From DATBAX01 sp963723765 (GTDB lineage: Bacteria > Acidobacteriota > Terriglobia > Terriglobales > Acidobacteriaceae): a DNA stretch of 64,000 nucleotides. The notes under the pieces were generated by a model. It was not told the origin of the DNA, did no database searches, and saw only the letters and a program-made list of their open reading frames with translations. Shown here in pieces: positions 30,731 through 39,372 of the stretch. The DNA lies in assembly GCA_963723765.1 (NCBI GenBank), contig CAVRSD010000004.1, forward strand, positions 186,001 through 250,000, given 5' to 3'. The position numbers and the translations under genes were made by a program. Position 1 is the first letter of the stretch. Each line of letters starts with the position of its first letter.

Positions 30731-30752
30731 TCCCGCTTAGTTTTCCTCGGTC

Positions 30753-31205
30753 TTAAGATTTGTCTTGCCCCTGGGCGTGGCTGTCGCAAGCCTTGGCAAA
30801 CTTCTCGTACCAGCCAGTAATGAATTCCCGGATACAGTCCTTGACCGGGCGTCCGGCCAGGACCGGCGTCATGCCAGTGAATTCTGCCCAGGTGCGCACT
30901 CGAGTACCACCCGCTCTCAGAGGATCGAACACGACCCATTGTTCCATGGTGTTGCCCATGGCATGATCGATCCATGCAACGTGCTGGGCAGGAGAGCAAG
31001 CGATGATGACATGGTCCACGACCATGCGTACCGGCCGTATTACTTTGATTTCCAATCGGCTCCCCGGTTTCCAGGGCTGGCCCTGCACCCAGCGAATATC
31101 TTCGTAGATATTCGAGAACAGCGGCCAGGCGTGCCAGTTAGAAAACGTTTTCCACACTAATTCAGGACTTGCTTTGGTTTGAACAGAGTATTCAACTCGC
31201 TCCAT
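30753..31205 (-). CDS. SRPBCC (START-like) family protein
   Basis: 150 aa from ATG 31205; a TTG start at 31271 would add 22 residues with no domain content. ERVEYSVQTKASPELVWKTFSNWHAWPLFSNIYEDIRWVQG is the usual START/polyketide-cyclase beginning, and the body continues as alternating strands with a long C-terminal helix (DCIREFITGWYEKFAKACD). These proteins bind hydrophobic ligands; no catalytic residue is identifiable. It is divergent from a TetR regulator gene, which may control it. Function unknown. Confidence 0.75.
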   Translation of the reverse strand: MERVEYSVQTKASPELVWKTFSNWHAWPLFSNIYEDIRWVQGQPWKPGSRLEIKVIRPVRMVVDHVIIACSPAQHVAWIDHAMGNTMEQWVVFDPLRAGGTRVRTWAEFTGMTPVLAGRPVKDCIREFITGWYEKFAKACDSHAQGQDKS

Positions 31206-31457
31206 CAAAATTGTTGTGTCTTGGACTAAGAAAGCTACTGTCGCTTTGTCTTGTGTGTCCACCCTTTCCAATATGAAGAATAAGAACCACCATTCAGTTG
31301 CCCGCGCCAGTTAAGACCATTTAGGCGCAGAAAGTGGCACACACCTGCCGGAGCAGGGGCCCGTATTGCTGCCTACGGCAACTTCCTTGAACTTGCTGAA
31401 GTTCAGGCTTGCGAGTTTACGCAGGAGGGATATACTGAATACGTTTACATTATTTAT
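31206..31457. other. Divergent intergenic region between the SRPBCC and tetR genes
   Basis: No gene seen. It holds a small perfect inverted repeat, TGAACTT/AAGTTCA with a GCTG loop at 31388-31405, and becomes AT-rich towards 31440, consistent with a promoter for tetR. Confidence 0.45.
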
Positions 31458-31478
31458 ACAACGTTATTTTAACGTTGT
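31458..31478. promoter_or_regulatory. TetR-type operator (9-base arms, 3-base centre)
   Basis: ACAACGTTA (31458-31466) and TAACGTTGT (31470-31478) are perfect inverted arms around TTT. It lies 42 bases before the tetR start codon, in an AT-rich promoter-like stretch. Size, symmetry and position fit an autoregulatory TetR-family operator. Confidence 0.7.
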
Positions 31479-31519
31479 CAAATATATATTTTGAGTTGTG
31501 GAGTTTCTGGAGGGTGGGA

Positions 31520-32080
31520 ATGCCCCGGCACGCGGACCCCGACTTGGAAGAACGCATCTTAGCGGTGGCCTGGAACCTATGGAAAAAAGGGGGAGAAAAG
31601 GCGCTCACCATGCGGTCCGTGGCCAAGGCCGCGGGCACCACCACTCCTACCCTCTACGAACGCTTTCGCAACCGGGATGAAATCCTGCTGGCCTTGTTGC
31701 GGCACATGCAGCGGGACTTGTTGGAAACGCTGCGGAACGCTCACTCCCCGCAAGAGTTTTGCACCCGATATCTCGACTTTGCGGTCCGCCACCCACACGA
31801 ATATGAGCTCTATCATGTGAGCTGGGAGGGAAAAAGGGCGGCCTTGGAAAAGTCCAAGCCCAGCATTGAGTTACTCCATACAAGACTCGCTGAATGGTTG
31901 GGAGGTTCTTCCGCGAGCCACGATTCCCTGAGGTTGGCCATGTGGTCCCTCTTGCACGGAGCGGCGATGCTTCTGATTTCTAAAACGGTCGACCACAAAA
32001 CTTCTCTTGAACTGCGGCTGGCTTGTTGCGATGCCGTTCGGGCCCTGGTGAAATATGAGTCCGTTGCTTCTGATTCATGA
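31520..32080 (+). CDS. TetR/AcrR-family transcriptional regulator
   Basis: 186 aa from ATG 31520, chosen for the GGAGGGTGGG ribosome binding site; a TTG start at 31475 would fall inside the operator. The N-terminal helix-turn-helix is LEERILAVAWNLWKKGGEKALTMRSVAKAAGTTTPTLYERFRNRDEIL. The C-terminal ligand domain (YELYHVSWEGKRAALEKS to the end) is helical and unspecific. A perfect operator-like inverted repeat lies just upstream. Likely targets are itself and the divergent SRPBCC gene. Confidence 0.88.
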   Translation: MPRHADPDLEERILAVAWNLWKKGGEKALTMRSVAKAAGTTTPTLYERFRNRDEILLALLRHMQRDLLETLRNAHSPQEFCTRYLDFAVRHPHEYELYHVSWEGKRAALEKSKPSIELLHTRLAEWLGGSSASHDSLRLAMWSLLHGAAMLLISKTVDHKTSLELRLACCDAVRALVKYESVASDS

Positions 32081-32250
32081 GCCGGGGTTGCAATCGGCGC
32101 TCAAAGTCATCGTTGGTCAGCATCTCTCTCAGCATCTCTCATTGTCAACACCGATTCATTCCACATTTTGGCTCCCGCCGTCGCGAATCTCCCGTAGAAT
32201 TAAGGGTAGGAATTCCCCAGTGCAGATGGTTGAGGAGTTGAGGAGGGTTC

Positions 32251-32454
32251 GTGCGATTTGATTTGCTAGCATTTTATGGCGGTCCCGACCAGGTGATGAC
32301 CGTCACTTCCGGTCTGGCAAGTCTGCTTGGGCTCCTGCTGATGTTCTGGAACAAAGTCGTCGGAGTGTTCTTCAAGATCGTTCGTAAGATCAAAGGTTCT
32401 CCTGAGCCTGTTCCTACAGAATCCACTAAAGATACATCCGCAAAAACTCCTTAG
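32251..32454 (+). CDS. Small single-span membrane protein
   Basis: 67 aa starting at GTG with GAGGAGGG upstream. Residues ~15-45 form one hydrophobic helix (VTSGLASLLGLLLMFWNKVVGVFFKIV) followed by a basic segment (RKIKG) and a Ser/Thr/Pro-rich tail. Positive residues after the helix suggest the C-terminus is cytoplasmic. It lies 17 bases before the first AlkP-superfamily gene and is probably co-transcribed with it. No family recognised. Confidence 0.6.
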   Translation: MRFDLLAFYGGPDQVMTVTSGLASLLGLLLMFWNKVVGVFFKIVRKIKGSPEPVPTESTKDTSAKTP

Positions 32455-32471
32455 TCTCAGGTCTTAACTTC

Positions 32472-34337
32472 TTGCGAAAAAAAGCAATTGTCATCGGCTT
32501 GGACGGTCTCGAACCCAGCATTGTGGAAGCCATGCTCGGGCGCAATGAGTTGCCCAATCTAGCCAAGATCCGCCAGGCAGGAAGTTATAGCCGCCTCCGA
32601 ACCACCTATCCGGCGCAGACTCCGGTCGCGTGGTCGTCGTTTATGACCGGCACCAATCCCGGTGGCCATGGGATATTTGATTTCATCTCACGTGATCCCG
32701 CCAGCTATCAGCCAGACGCAGCTTTGAGTCGCTTCGAGCGCCCGAAGAACGTGCTTGCCCAGCCCCGGGTGGTGAACCAGCGGAAGGGCGTGCCAATCTG
32801 GCAGACGCTCACCCGAGCAGGCGTCCCAAGTACGATTCTCCGCTGCCCATGCACTTTTCCGCCAGAATCCCTTCATGGAAGAATGATCGCAGGCGTCGGT
32901 GTTCCGGACCTTCGGGGCAGTCAGAGTAAAGGTACGTTCCACACCCAAGACAAGACTGTACTAGCCGAGGAAAACGAGCAGCTGATTCAGCTTGATTCTG
33001 GTGCTGATCTGACTAGCCGTGTGATCGGGCCACGCAACACCAAGCTTTCACCTCCCAGCGATACCTTCTGCGAGATTCGAGTGCAGGTGGATAAAGCCTC
33101 TCGACGCCTCGTCATTCAAACTGGTGGAACTCCGGCGAAAATCGAGGTAGCAGAGAAGGGATGGAGTGAGTGGGTTCGTTTCAAATTCAAGTTCTCCATG
33201 CTGCAATCGGTCACTGGAATCGCGAGATTCTATGTTCGCCAGATCGAGCCGCATGTTGAGTTTTATGTTTCGGCGGTGAACTTCGATCCTGCGGCGCCGA
33301 TGTTTCCTGTGTCTTCTCCTGGCGACTACGCGAAAGAACTTTCGGAAAAGGTCGGGCTCTTTTCGACATTAGGCATGGCGGAGGATCATAACGGCCTAAA
33401 TAATGGCCGCCTCGATGAGTTCGCCTATTTGCAGCAGTGCGATCTGGTGCTACGCGAGCGCGAGCGCATGATGCAGTTCGAACTGGGCCGCTTCACCGAA
33501 GGGTTCTTCTATATGCTCTTCGATACTCCGGATCGAGTGCAGCACATGCTTTGGCGGTTTCGCGATCCGCAGCATCCATGTTTTGAACCCGATCTGTCGC
33601 CGGAGCTGGCGACTCGCATTGAAGAGCACTATCGAAAATGCGACGCATTGTTGGCTGCGGTACTCGACAAAGTTGACGAGAATACCTTACTGGTCGTGCT
33701 CTCTGATCACGGTTTCGGAACTTTCCGTCGCGCCTTTGATACCAATACCTGGTTGTGGCAAAACGGGTTGCTGGCGCTCAAGGACAATCACAAACCGGGC
33801 GAAGAATTGGGCGCGGGGTTCTCTTCCGTGGATTGGTCGAAAACCTCGGCGTATGCGGTTGGCCTTGGGGGAATCTATCTGAATTTCAAGGGGCGAGAGC
33901 ACGCTGGGATTCTCGAAGAAGGCACGGAAGCGGACCAGGTACGCCGGGCCATCCAAAGCGGCCTGGCGAACTTGCCGGACACGCATACGCAACGAGCGGC
34001 CATCCGCAATGTTTCGCGCCGCGAAGATTTGTATTCGGGGGCATTCGTGGGGAACTCCCCCGACTTGCTGGTGAATTTTAATCCCGGATTTCGGGTTTCC
34101 TGGCACACGGCAGTGGGTGGCTTTGCCGATTCGCTGATCGAAGACAACATGCGCCGCTGGAGCGGAGATCACATCGTGGATCCCGAAACCGTTCCCGGCA
34201 TTCTGTTTATGAATCGCGCCATGCGGCCAAGCCCCGACTCAATCAATTCCCCGAGGATCATTGACCTCGCGCCCACAATCCTGAATCATCTAGGGGTGGC
34301 GGTGCCTGAAGCCATGGAAGGCAGCTCGTTGCTGTGA
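32472..34337 (+). CDS. AlkP-superfamily phosphodiesterase/phosphatase (first of a tandem pair)
   Basis: 621 aa starting at TTG. IVIGLDGLEP supplies the first metal Asp, TPVAWSSFMTGTNPGGHGIFDF the nucleophile Thr, MLFDTPDRVQHMLW the Asp/His pair, LSDHGFG the Asp-His pair and SWHTAVGGF a later His. This is the type I phosphodiesterase / nucleotide pyrophosphatase layout. It has no signal peptide, so it would act in the cytoplasm. An insertion at about 150-290 is absent from the neighbour. A related enzyme is encoded 18 bases downstream. Substrate unknown; close relatives in bacteria act on nucleotides, lipids or phosphosugars. Confidence 0.82.
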   Translation: MRKKAIVIGLDGLEPSIVEAMLGRNELPNLAKIRQAGSYSRLRTTYPAQTPVAWSSFMTGTNPGGHGIFDFISRDPASYQPDAALSRFERPKNVLAQPRVVNQRKGVPIWQTLTRAGVPSTILRCPCTFPPESLHGRMIAGVGVPDLRGSQSKGTFHTQDKTVLAEENEQLIQLDSGADLTSRVIGPRNTKLSPPSDTFCEIRVQVDKASRRLVIQTGGTPAKIEVAEKGWSEWVRFKFKFSMLQSVTGIARFYVRQIEPHVEFYVSAVNFDPAAPMFPVSSPGDYAKELSEKVGLFSTLGMAEDHNGLNNGRLDEFAYLQQCDLVLRERERMMQFELGRFTEGFFYMLFDTPDRVQHMLWRFRDPQHPCFEPDLSPELATRIEEHYRKCDALLAAVLDKVDENTLLVVLSDHGFGTFRRAFDTNTWLWQNGLLALKDNHKPGEELGAGFSSVDWSKTSAYAVGLGGIYLNFKGREHAGILEEGTEADQVRRAIQSGLANLPDTHTQRAAIRNVSRREDLYSGAFVGNSPDLLVNFNPGFRVSWHTAVGGFADSLIEDNMRRWSGDHIVDPETVPGILFMNRAMRPSPDSINSPRIIDLAPTILNHLGVAVPEAMEGSSLL

Positions 34338-34355
34338 AACAGGTATTCTGAATTT

Positions 34356-35816
34356 ATGAAGATTTGTGTTCTAGGACTCGATTGCGCCGCCCCGGATGTA
34401 ATTTTCAATGACGAACGGTTGGTGAACATTCGCCGTCTCATGGATATCGGTGTGTATGGACGGCTGCAAAGTGTGATTCCACCCATTACCGTTCCTGCCT
34501 GGATGTGCATGACCACCAGCCAGGATCCAGGTTCGCTGGGAGTTTATGGCTTTCGCAATCGGGTTGACCATTCCTACGAGAAACTGGGCTTTGCGAATTC
34601 CGCTTCCATCAAGGCCTTGGCCATCTGGGACCAATTGGCGCGGGAAGGGAAGAAGTCGATTATTGTGGGTGTGCCCCCGAACTATCCTCCCCGGCGCATC
34701 AACGGCATCAGCATTGGGTGTTTCCTCACGCCCGATACGGTCAAGAACGACTTCACTTATCCGCCGAATATTAAGGCCAAAATCAATGAACTTGTCGGCG
34801 AATATCCCGTCGATGTAAAGAATTTCCGCACTGACCGTAAGGACTGGCTGAAAGACGAAATCTTCGCCATGAGCCGCAAACAGTGGCAGGTGGTGCGCTG
34901 GTTGCTGGCCGAGCAGGAGTGGGAATATTTCCATTTTGTCGATATCGGTCTGGACCGCATGCATCACGGCTTCTGGAATTATTTCGATAAGAAGCACGTG
35001 CAGTATGAACCGGGCAATGCGTACGAAAATGCCATTCCGGAATATTACTTGTGGCTGGATGAACAAATCGGCGCCGTCCTTGAATTGCTCGACAATGACA
35101 CGATTGTTCTCGTCGTCTCCGATCATGGCGCGCAACGTCTCGACGGTGGAATTGCCGTCAACGAGTGGCTTATCAAAGAAGGCCTCTTGGTTCTGAACGA
35201 GTATCCCAAGACGCTTACGACATTCGATAAGCTCAACGTGAACTGGAGCAAGACCAAAGTTTGGAGCGAAGGCGGCTACTACGCCCGCATGTTCTTCAAT
35301 GTCCAAGGACGCGAGCCGCAAGGCGTAATCCCGGCAGCGGAATATGAATCTTTCCAGAATGAAATGAAATCTCGGCTCGAAGCTTTGCCAGACGACAAAG
35401 GCCAGCCGCTGAATTCGCTGGTTTTCAAGCCGAAAGAGCTATACCAGAATGTGCGCAACATCGCTCCCGATCTGGTGGTTCATTTTGGAGGACTCTACTG
35501 GCGTTCCATTGGAACCGTGGGCCATTCGAAAATCCACGTGCAGGAGAATGACACCGGTCCCGACGGTTGCAACCATGCGCAATTTGGAATGTTCATCCTT
35601 GCCGCTCCGAATTGCCCGTTGAGTGGCGAATACGAGGGTGCCAGGCTGCTCGACATCGCTCCAACATTGCTGGATCTTGCGGGCTACGAAATTCCGGAAA
35701 CCATGCAAGGCAGATCGCTGGTAGCAGGATTGGAAAAGAAAACGCCGGGCGGCGGTTCCGGCGACGGTGATGAGAAGACCATCCACGACCGGTTGGCAGG
35801 ACTTGGATACGTTTGA
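34356..35816 (+). CDS. AlkP-superfamily phosphodiesterase/phosphatase (second of the pair)
   Basis: 486 aa, paralogous to the gene just upstream. VLGLDCAAPD supplies the metal Asp, ITVPAWMCMTTSQDPGSLGVYGFRNR the nucleophile Thr, FVDIGLDRMHHGFW the Asp/His pair, VSDHGAQ the Asp-His pair and CNHAQFGMF the late His. It lacks the large insertion of its neighbour. No signal peptide. LDIAPTLLDLAGYEIPETMQGRSL at the C-terminus is shared with the first enzyme. The two probably arose by duplication and now differ in substrate. The stop overlaps the reading frame of the following lipoprotein by a few bases only if that gene used an upstream start. Confidence 0.82.
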   Translation: MKICVLGLDCAAPDVIFNDERLVNIRRLMDIGVYGRLQSVIPPITVPAWMCMTTSQDPGSLGVYGFRNRVDHSYEKLGFANSASIKALAIWDQLAREGKKSIIVGVPPNYPPRRINGISIGCFLTPDTVKNDFTYPPNIKAKINELVGEYPVDVKNFRTDRKDWLKDEIFAMSRKQWQVVRWLLAEQEWEYFHFVDIGLDRMHHGFWNYFDKKHVQYEPGNAYENAIPEYYLWLDEQIGAVLELLDNDTIVLVVSDHGAQRLDGGIAVNEWLIKEGLLVLNEYPKTLTTFDKLNVNWSKTKVWSEGGYYARMFFNVQGREPQGVIPAAEYESFQNEMKSRLEALPDDKGQPLNSLVFKPKELYQNVRNIAPDLVVHFGGLYWRSIGTVGHSKIHVQENDTGPDGCNHAQFGMFILAAPNCPLSGEYEGARLLDIAPTLLDLAGYEIPETMQGRSLVAGLEKKTPGGGSGDGDEKTIHDRLAGLGYV

Positions 35817-35851
35817 TTCGACGCAAGTCTAGTCATAGAATGCGAGGGTCG

Positions 35852-37618
35852 ATGAATCGAGTCAATCTTAGTGCTGTATTTGTCCTGCTGGGATTTGCTG
35901 CCGGCTGTGGTGGCGGCAGTGGCAGCATGGGCACGGCTCCCCACATCTCCCTGATGCTTTCCAGTTCGTCAGTCACGGCATTTCAGAGCCAGTCGGCGGC
36001 AACCGACAATGTTACGGTGAGCCGCGTCGGGACTTCAGGCAATATCACTGTCACGCTGAGTGGTTTGCCCACGGGAGCGACGGTTCAGGTCACATCGCCG
36101 GGAAGCGGCAATAGCGGCAGCTTGAGCATTGATCCCGGCACGGCTGCGGCAGGCACTTATCCGTTGATCGTTTTGGCTAGTGACGGCACGGCGGGTGATT
36201 CCGCGAATCTAAGCCTTACCATCGGGGTTACAGCGCAAATTGCGAATGCCGAAACGACTCCGTTCAGCGTAGCCATGTCCACTGCGTTTCAGCCGGCGGA
36301 ATGGGACGATACCTTCTTTACTGATTTTCCAGCCGCAACCACTCCACTCAATAACCTTGGATCGCAACACATCCGGTTGCAGCCAGTTTCGCAAGGTGTG
36401 CCACAAAAAGCCGATAAAACCTGGGATTTTTCTACGCTGGACGCCATCCTGAATCCGGTCATTGGCACCAATGACGACAGTCCGGAATTGCAGCTCGCGA
36501 CTGCTCCTGCCTGGATGAACGACAGCAGCGGTCACATACTTCCAGCTGATTTCTCTGACTTCGCCAGCTATACCGCGGACATGGTGCTCTACTACAACAC
36601 CACGACTGGCTTTACCGATTCCGGCGGCGTGACTCACGTCCATAGCAATCCGGCTACGCCGATCACTTATTGGGGGATTTTCAACGAACCCAACATTAAT
36701 GGGCTCACGAACTCGCAATACGTTCAGCTCTACAACACAACCGTGCCCGCCATGCAGGCTGCGGATTCCAATATAAAATTTGTAGCTATCGAACTTTCCG
36801 ATGGTTACAACAATTGGGAACAGAACTACATGCCGACCTTCGTGAACAATGTGACGGCACAGGTGGATGTTCTGGCGACGCACTTTTATTCCAGTTGTAA
36901 TCAGACAGACTCTGATCAGCAGGTGATGGGTACCATTCCGGGTTTCGCTAGTGGTGTGACGTACATCTATTCGGAATTGAAGAAGAATGCTGCGCTGGCC
37001 AATGTTCCCTTATGGATCACAGAAAATAACGTGAACGCGGATTACGAGGGAAGCGGAGGAATGAGCACTTGCAACCCTGGCCAGCCGTTCGTGACGGATG
37101 CGCGCGGCTCAAGTGCATTTTTCGCGGCGTGGCGTCCCCTTATGTTCTCCCAGGTCGGTAAGGTTGGAGCGCGTGCTTTGTATCAATGGGTCTTTGCCGG
37201 AGACGCTCAATACGGCGAGCTTGACGATTCCACTGGAAATCCTCGCCTGAGCTACTGGGTCGATTACTGGCTCGAGCACTTGTTCCCGTCGACCGCGGGA
37301 GCCAACCTGTTGCAATTCACCAGCACCGACACCAGCGATATCGAGATTCTTCCCGTCCGCAATGCTGATAACAGCGTGGTTGTGATGGTGGACGATTACG
37401 CCATCGCGAACGCTAGCGACAATAATGGTCCGGGCGCACCTCGAACCGTGTCTGTTGATGTGAGTGCGTTGGGCACATTCACCAGTGGAAGGCTACTCAC
37501 GATAGATGCCAGTACGAATGTGACGAATGGACCGACACCGGCCACGATCACCCCGACCTCGCCTATCCAGATCACATTCAACGGTTACGGAGTTGCATTT
37601 CTCAAGTTGCAGCCCTAG
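35852..37618 (+). CDS. Lipoprotein glycoside hydrolase-like protein (clan GH-A type)
   Basis: 588 aa from ATG 35852, with GAGG just upstream. The first residues (VNLSAVFVLLGFAAGCGGG) form a lipoprotein signal with Cys at about 19. An Ig-like beta domain follows (SSVTAFQSQSAATDNVTVS to ANLSLTIGV). The barrel carries YWGIFNEPNING with E279 as likely acid/base and LWITENNVN with E391 as likely nucleophile. A C-terminal beta domain follows after about residue 480. It resembles GH39-like enzymes but I cannot place the family. It would act at the cell surface or periplasm on a polysaccharide. Confidence 0.72.
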   Translation: MNRVNLSAVFVLLGFAAGCGGGSGSMGTAPHISLMLSSSSVTAFQSQSAATDNVTVSRVGTSGNITVTLSGLPTGATVQVTSPGSGNSGSLSIDPGTAAAGTYPLIVLASDGTAGDSANLSLTIGVTAQIANAETTPFSVAMSTAFQPAEWDDTFFTDFPAATTPLNNLGSQHIRLQPVSQGVPQKADKTWDFSTLDAILNPVIGTNDDSPELQLATAPAWMNDSSGHILPADFSDFASYTADMVLYYNTTTGFTDSGGVTHVHSNPATPITYWGIFNEPNINGLTNSQYVQLYNTTVPAMQAADSNIKFVAIELSDGYNNWEQNYMPTFVNNVTAQVDVLATHFYSSCNQTDSDQQVMGTIPGFASGVTYIYSELKKNAALANVPLWITENNVNADYEGSGGMSTCNPGQPFVTDARGSSAFFAAWRPLMFSQVGKVGARALYQWVFAGDAQYGELDDSTGNPRLSYWVDYWLEHLFPSTAGANLLQFTSTDTSDIEILPVRNADNSVVVMVDDYAIANASDNNGPGAPRTVSVDVSALGTFTSGRLLTIDASTNVTNGPTPATITPTSPIQITFNGYGVAFLKLQP

Positions 37619-37640
37619 TTCATTGTCCTGGTGAATCGGG

Positions 37641-39266
37641 CTACTTGGTCTTTTTCTTTCCAAACAGTCCTGAAACTCCTTTGACCACGGAGTCTCCAGG
37701 ATTTCCGCCCGGAACCACGGATTTCAGCGGATTGCCCAGCATACCCTTCACATCAGGTACAAACTTTGGATCTGCCGTGGTTCCTTCGATCATAAACGGA
37801 ATGCCGCTACTCTTGCTGCCCATTCCCGCCAGTTGCGTAAGTCCGCCTGCCACGCCACCGGTCAGATTGGCATTCATCTTATAGCTGAGTGCGCCGGTCG
37901 GGCTGACCGTTCCGTTTCCAGTAATAATTCCCACCGCCGGCACCGTGAGATTCAGATTGCTGGTCGTAATACCTTCAGGTGCAACGCGGGCGTCGGTGCT
38001 CAAGTTCTGGATCGAAGTGTCGGGTTCCGACTTTGCACCAGTGAGAGCCGAAACAGCGGACATCTTGGAAGCCAAGTTAAAGCCTGCCAGCTTGGTGTCG
38101 GAAAGTTTGACTGGTCCAACGATGACCAGTTTGTCGGTAGCTCCGCTGATCGACAGGGTTGTCGAAAGCGTTCCCCCTTTGAGCGAAGACCCAGAAGGCA
38201 GGACAATCCCCAACGCCGGCAACATGGCTTCGATCTCGTCGACGGGCATGGCCTGGCCGCTCAACTTCATATTCAAAGTCATCGAAGCGCCTTGCGTCTG
38301 ATAAGTACCACTGAGCTGGGTCAAAGCTTTGCCAACATGAATGTCTCCCTGTTCCAGCTTGCCGCCTTGCAATTCCAGATTGTGAGTGATGGCATATTTC
38401 ACCTCCACTTCCCGTCCGGCGGGAGAACCCTTGGGTGAGAGCTTGAGCTTGCTGGCATTCGCGGTTCCGTCGCTGTGTAATTGCTTGCCATCGGAATTCA
38501 CCGTCCCAGCAAAATCCACTAGACCTGCTATGCCGGTGGATGCTTCAACGAAACTTGAGGCCGCCAAATCCAATTGTTTAACTTTGATGGTGGCATCGAA
38601 GGGAGTGGAAGCTGCGTCAGTTTGATCGATGGGGCCGCCCTTGCCGTCCAGGGTCACTGATCCGCCGCCCGGCAAATTGGCGGAAAGACTGAACGGAAAT
38701 GCCGAGCTGAAGGAAAAACCTTCCACTTTGACTTCGACCTTATCGTAAGCATGTGTCTGCGCCGGCGGTTCGGTGATCGATATGCGTCCATCCTCGATGG
38801 ATAGTTTGCCGACCGAGAGATCAGGGTTTGACGAAGGCGAAGCCGGGGTGGCCGCCTTTTGTTTTTCCTTCGCACTCTTAGTGCCCAGGCTCGAGAAGTT
38901 CCATTTGTTGGATGTCGATCGAACCAGAGAAACCTCGGGGTTCTCCAGAGTCAGATTCGTCACATGCAGCGCCTTCGAGAAAATCAACGGCATTATTTCC
39001 ACGCCCACCTTTAGAGTTTTCGCGCGAATAAACGGATCTTTGCTGAAGGCCGGATCGTCGGCGATCACGAGATCATCCGCGGAAACGCTGCCTGAGAGAA
39101 TCGAAAGGTGGAGATTGCCCACGGTGACTTGCCGCCCCAACGTCGTGGAAAGCTCCGCTTCAATCCGCGGACGAAAAGTATTCACATCGATCAGGAATGG
39201 GAGGGCAATGACAATCACGATCAACACAATCACAACGATCCCAATAATTTTCCATGGACTTTTCAT
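37641..39266 (-). CDS. AsmA-family membrane protein
   Basis: 541 aa from ATG 39266 with GGAGG upstream; the frame stays open further upstream but the membrane helix begins here. KSPWKIIGIVVIVLIVIVIALPFLIDVNTFRPRIEAELSTTLGRQVTVGNLHLSILSGSVSADDLVIADDP is the AsmA/YhdP N-terminus: one inner-membrane anchor then a periplasmic beta-rich chain. The rest is long beta repeats (NLTLENPEVSLVRS, GKGGPIDQTD, GGTLSTTLSISG). AsmA-like proteins are thought to bridge the periplasm and move phospholipids to the outer membrane. The C-terminus is Lys/Gly-rich (GKKKTK). Confidence 0.85.
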   Translation of the reverse strand: MKSPWKIIGIVVIVLIVIVIALPFLIDVNTFRPRIEAELSTTLGRQVTVGNLHLSILSGSVSADDLVIADDPAFSKDPFIRAKTLKVGVEIMPLIFSKALHVTNLTLENPEVSLVRSTSNKWNFSSLGTKSAKEKQKAATPASPSSNPDLSVGKLSIEDGRISITEPPAQTHAYDKVEVKVEGFSFSSAFPFSLSANLPGGGSVTLDGKGGPIDQTDAASTPFDATIKVKQLDLAASSFVEASTGIAGLVDFAGTVNSDGKQLHSDGTANASKLKLSPKGSPAGREVEVKYAITHNLELQGGKLEQGDIHVGKALTQLSGTYQTQGASMTLNMKLSGQAMPVDEIEAMLPALGIVLPSGSSLKGGTLSTTLSISGATDKLVIVGPVKLSDTKLAGFNLASKMSAVSALTGAKSEPDTSIQNLSTDARVAPEGITTSNLNLTVPAVGIITGNGTVSPTGALSYKMNANLTGGVAGGLTQLAGMGSKSSGIPFMIEGTTADPKFVPDVKGMLGNPLKSVVPGGNPGDSVVKGVSGLFGKKKTK

Positions 39267-39372
39267 GACATCGGTCCTCCGGCAGGGCTGCGGTTCTGGT
39301 CGAAATAAATTTGACGAGCGAAGATTTAGCGCAGCCCAGGGTTTGCGCAAGTTTACCAAAAACATCGAACCG

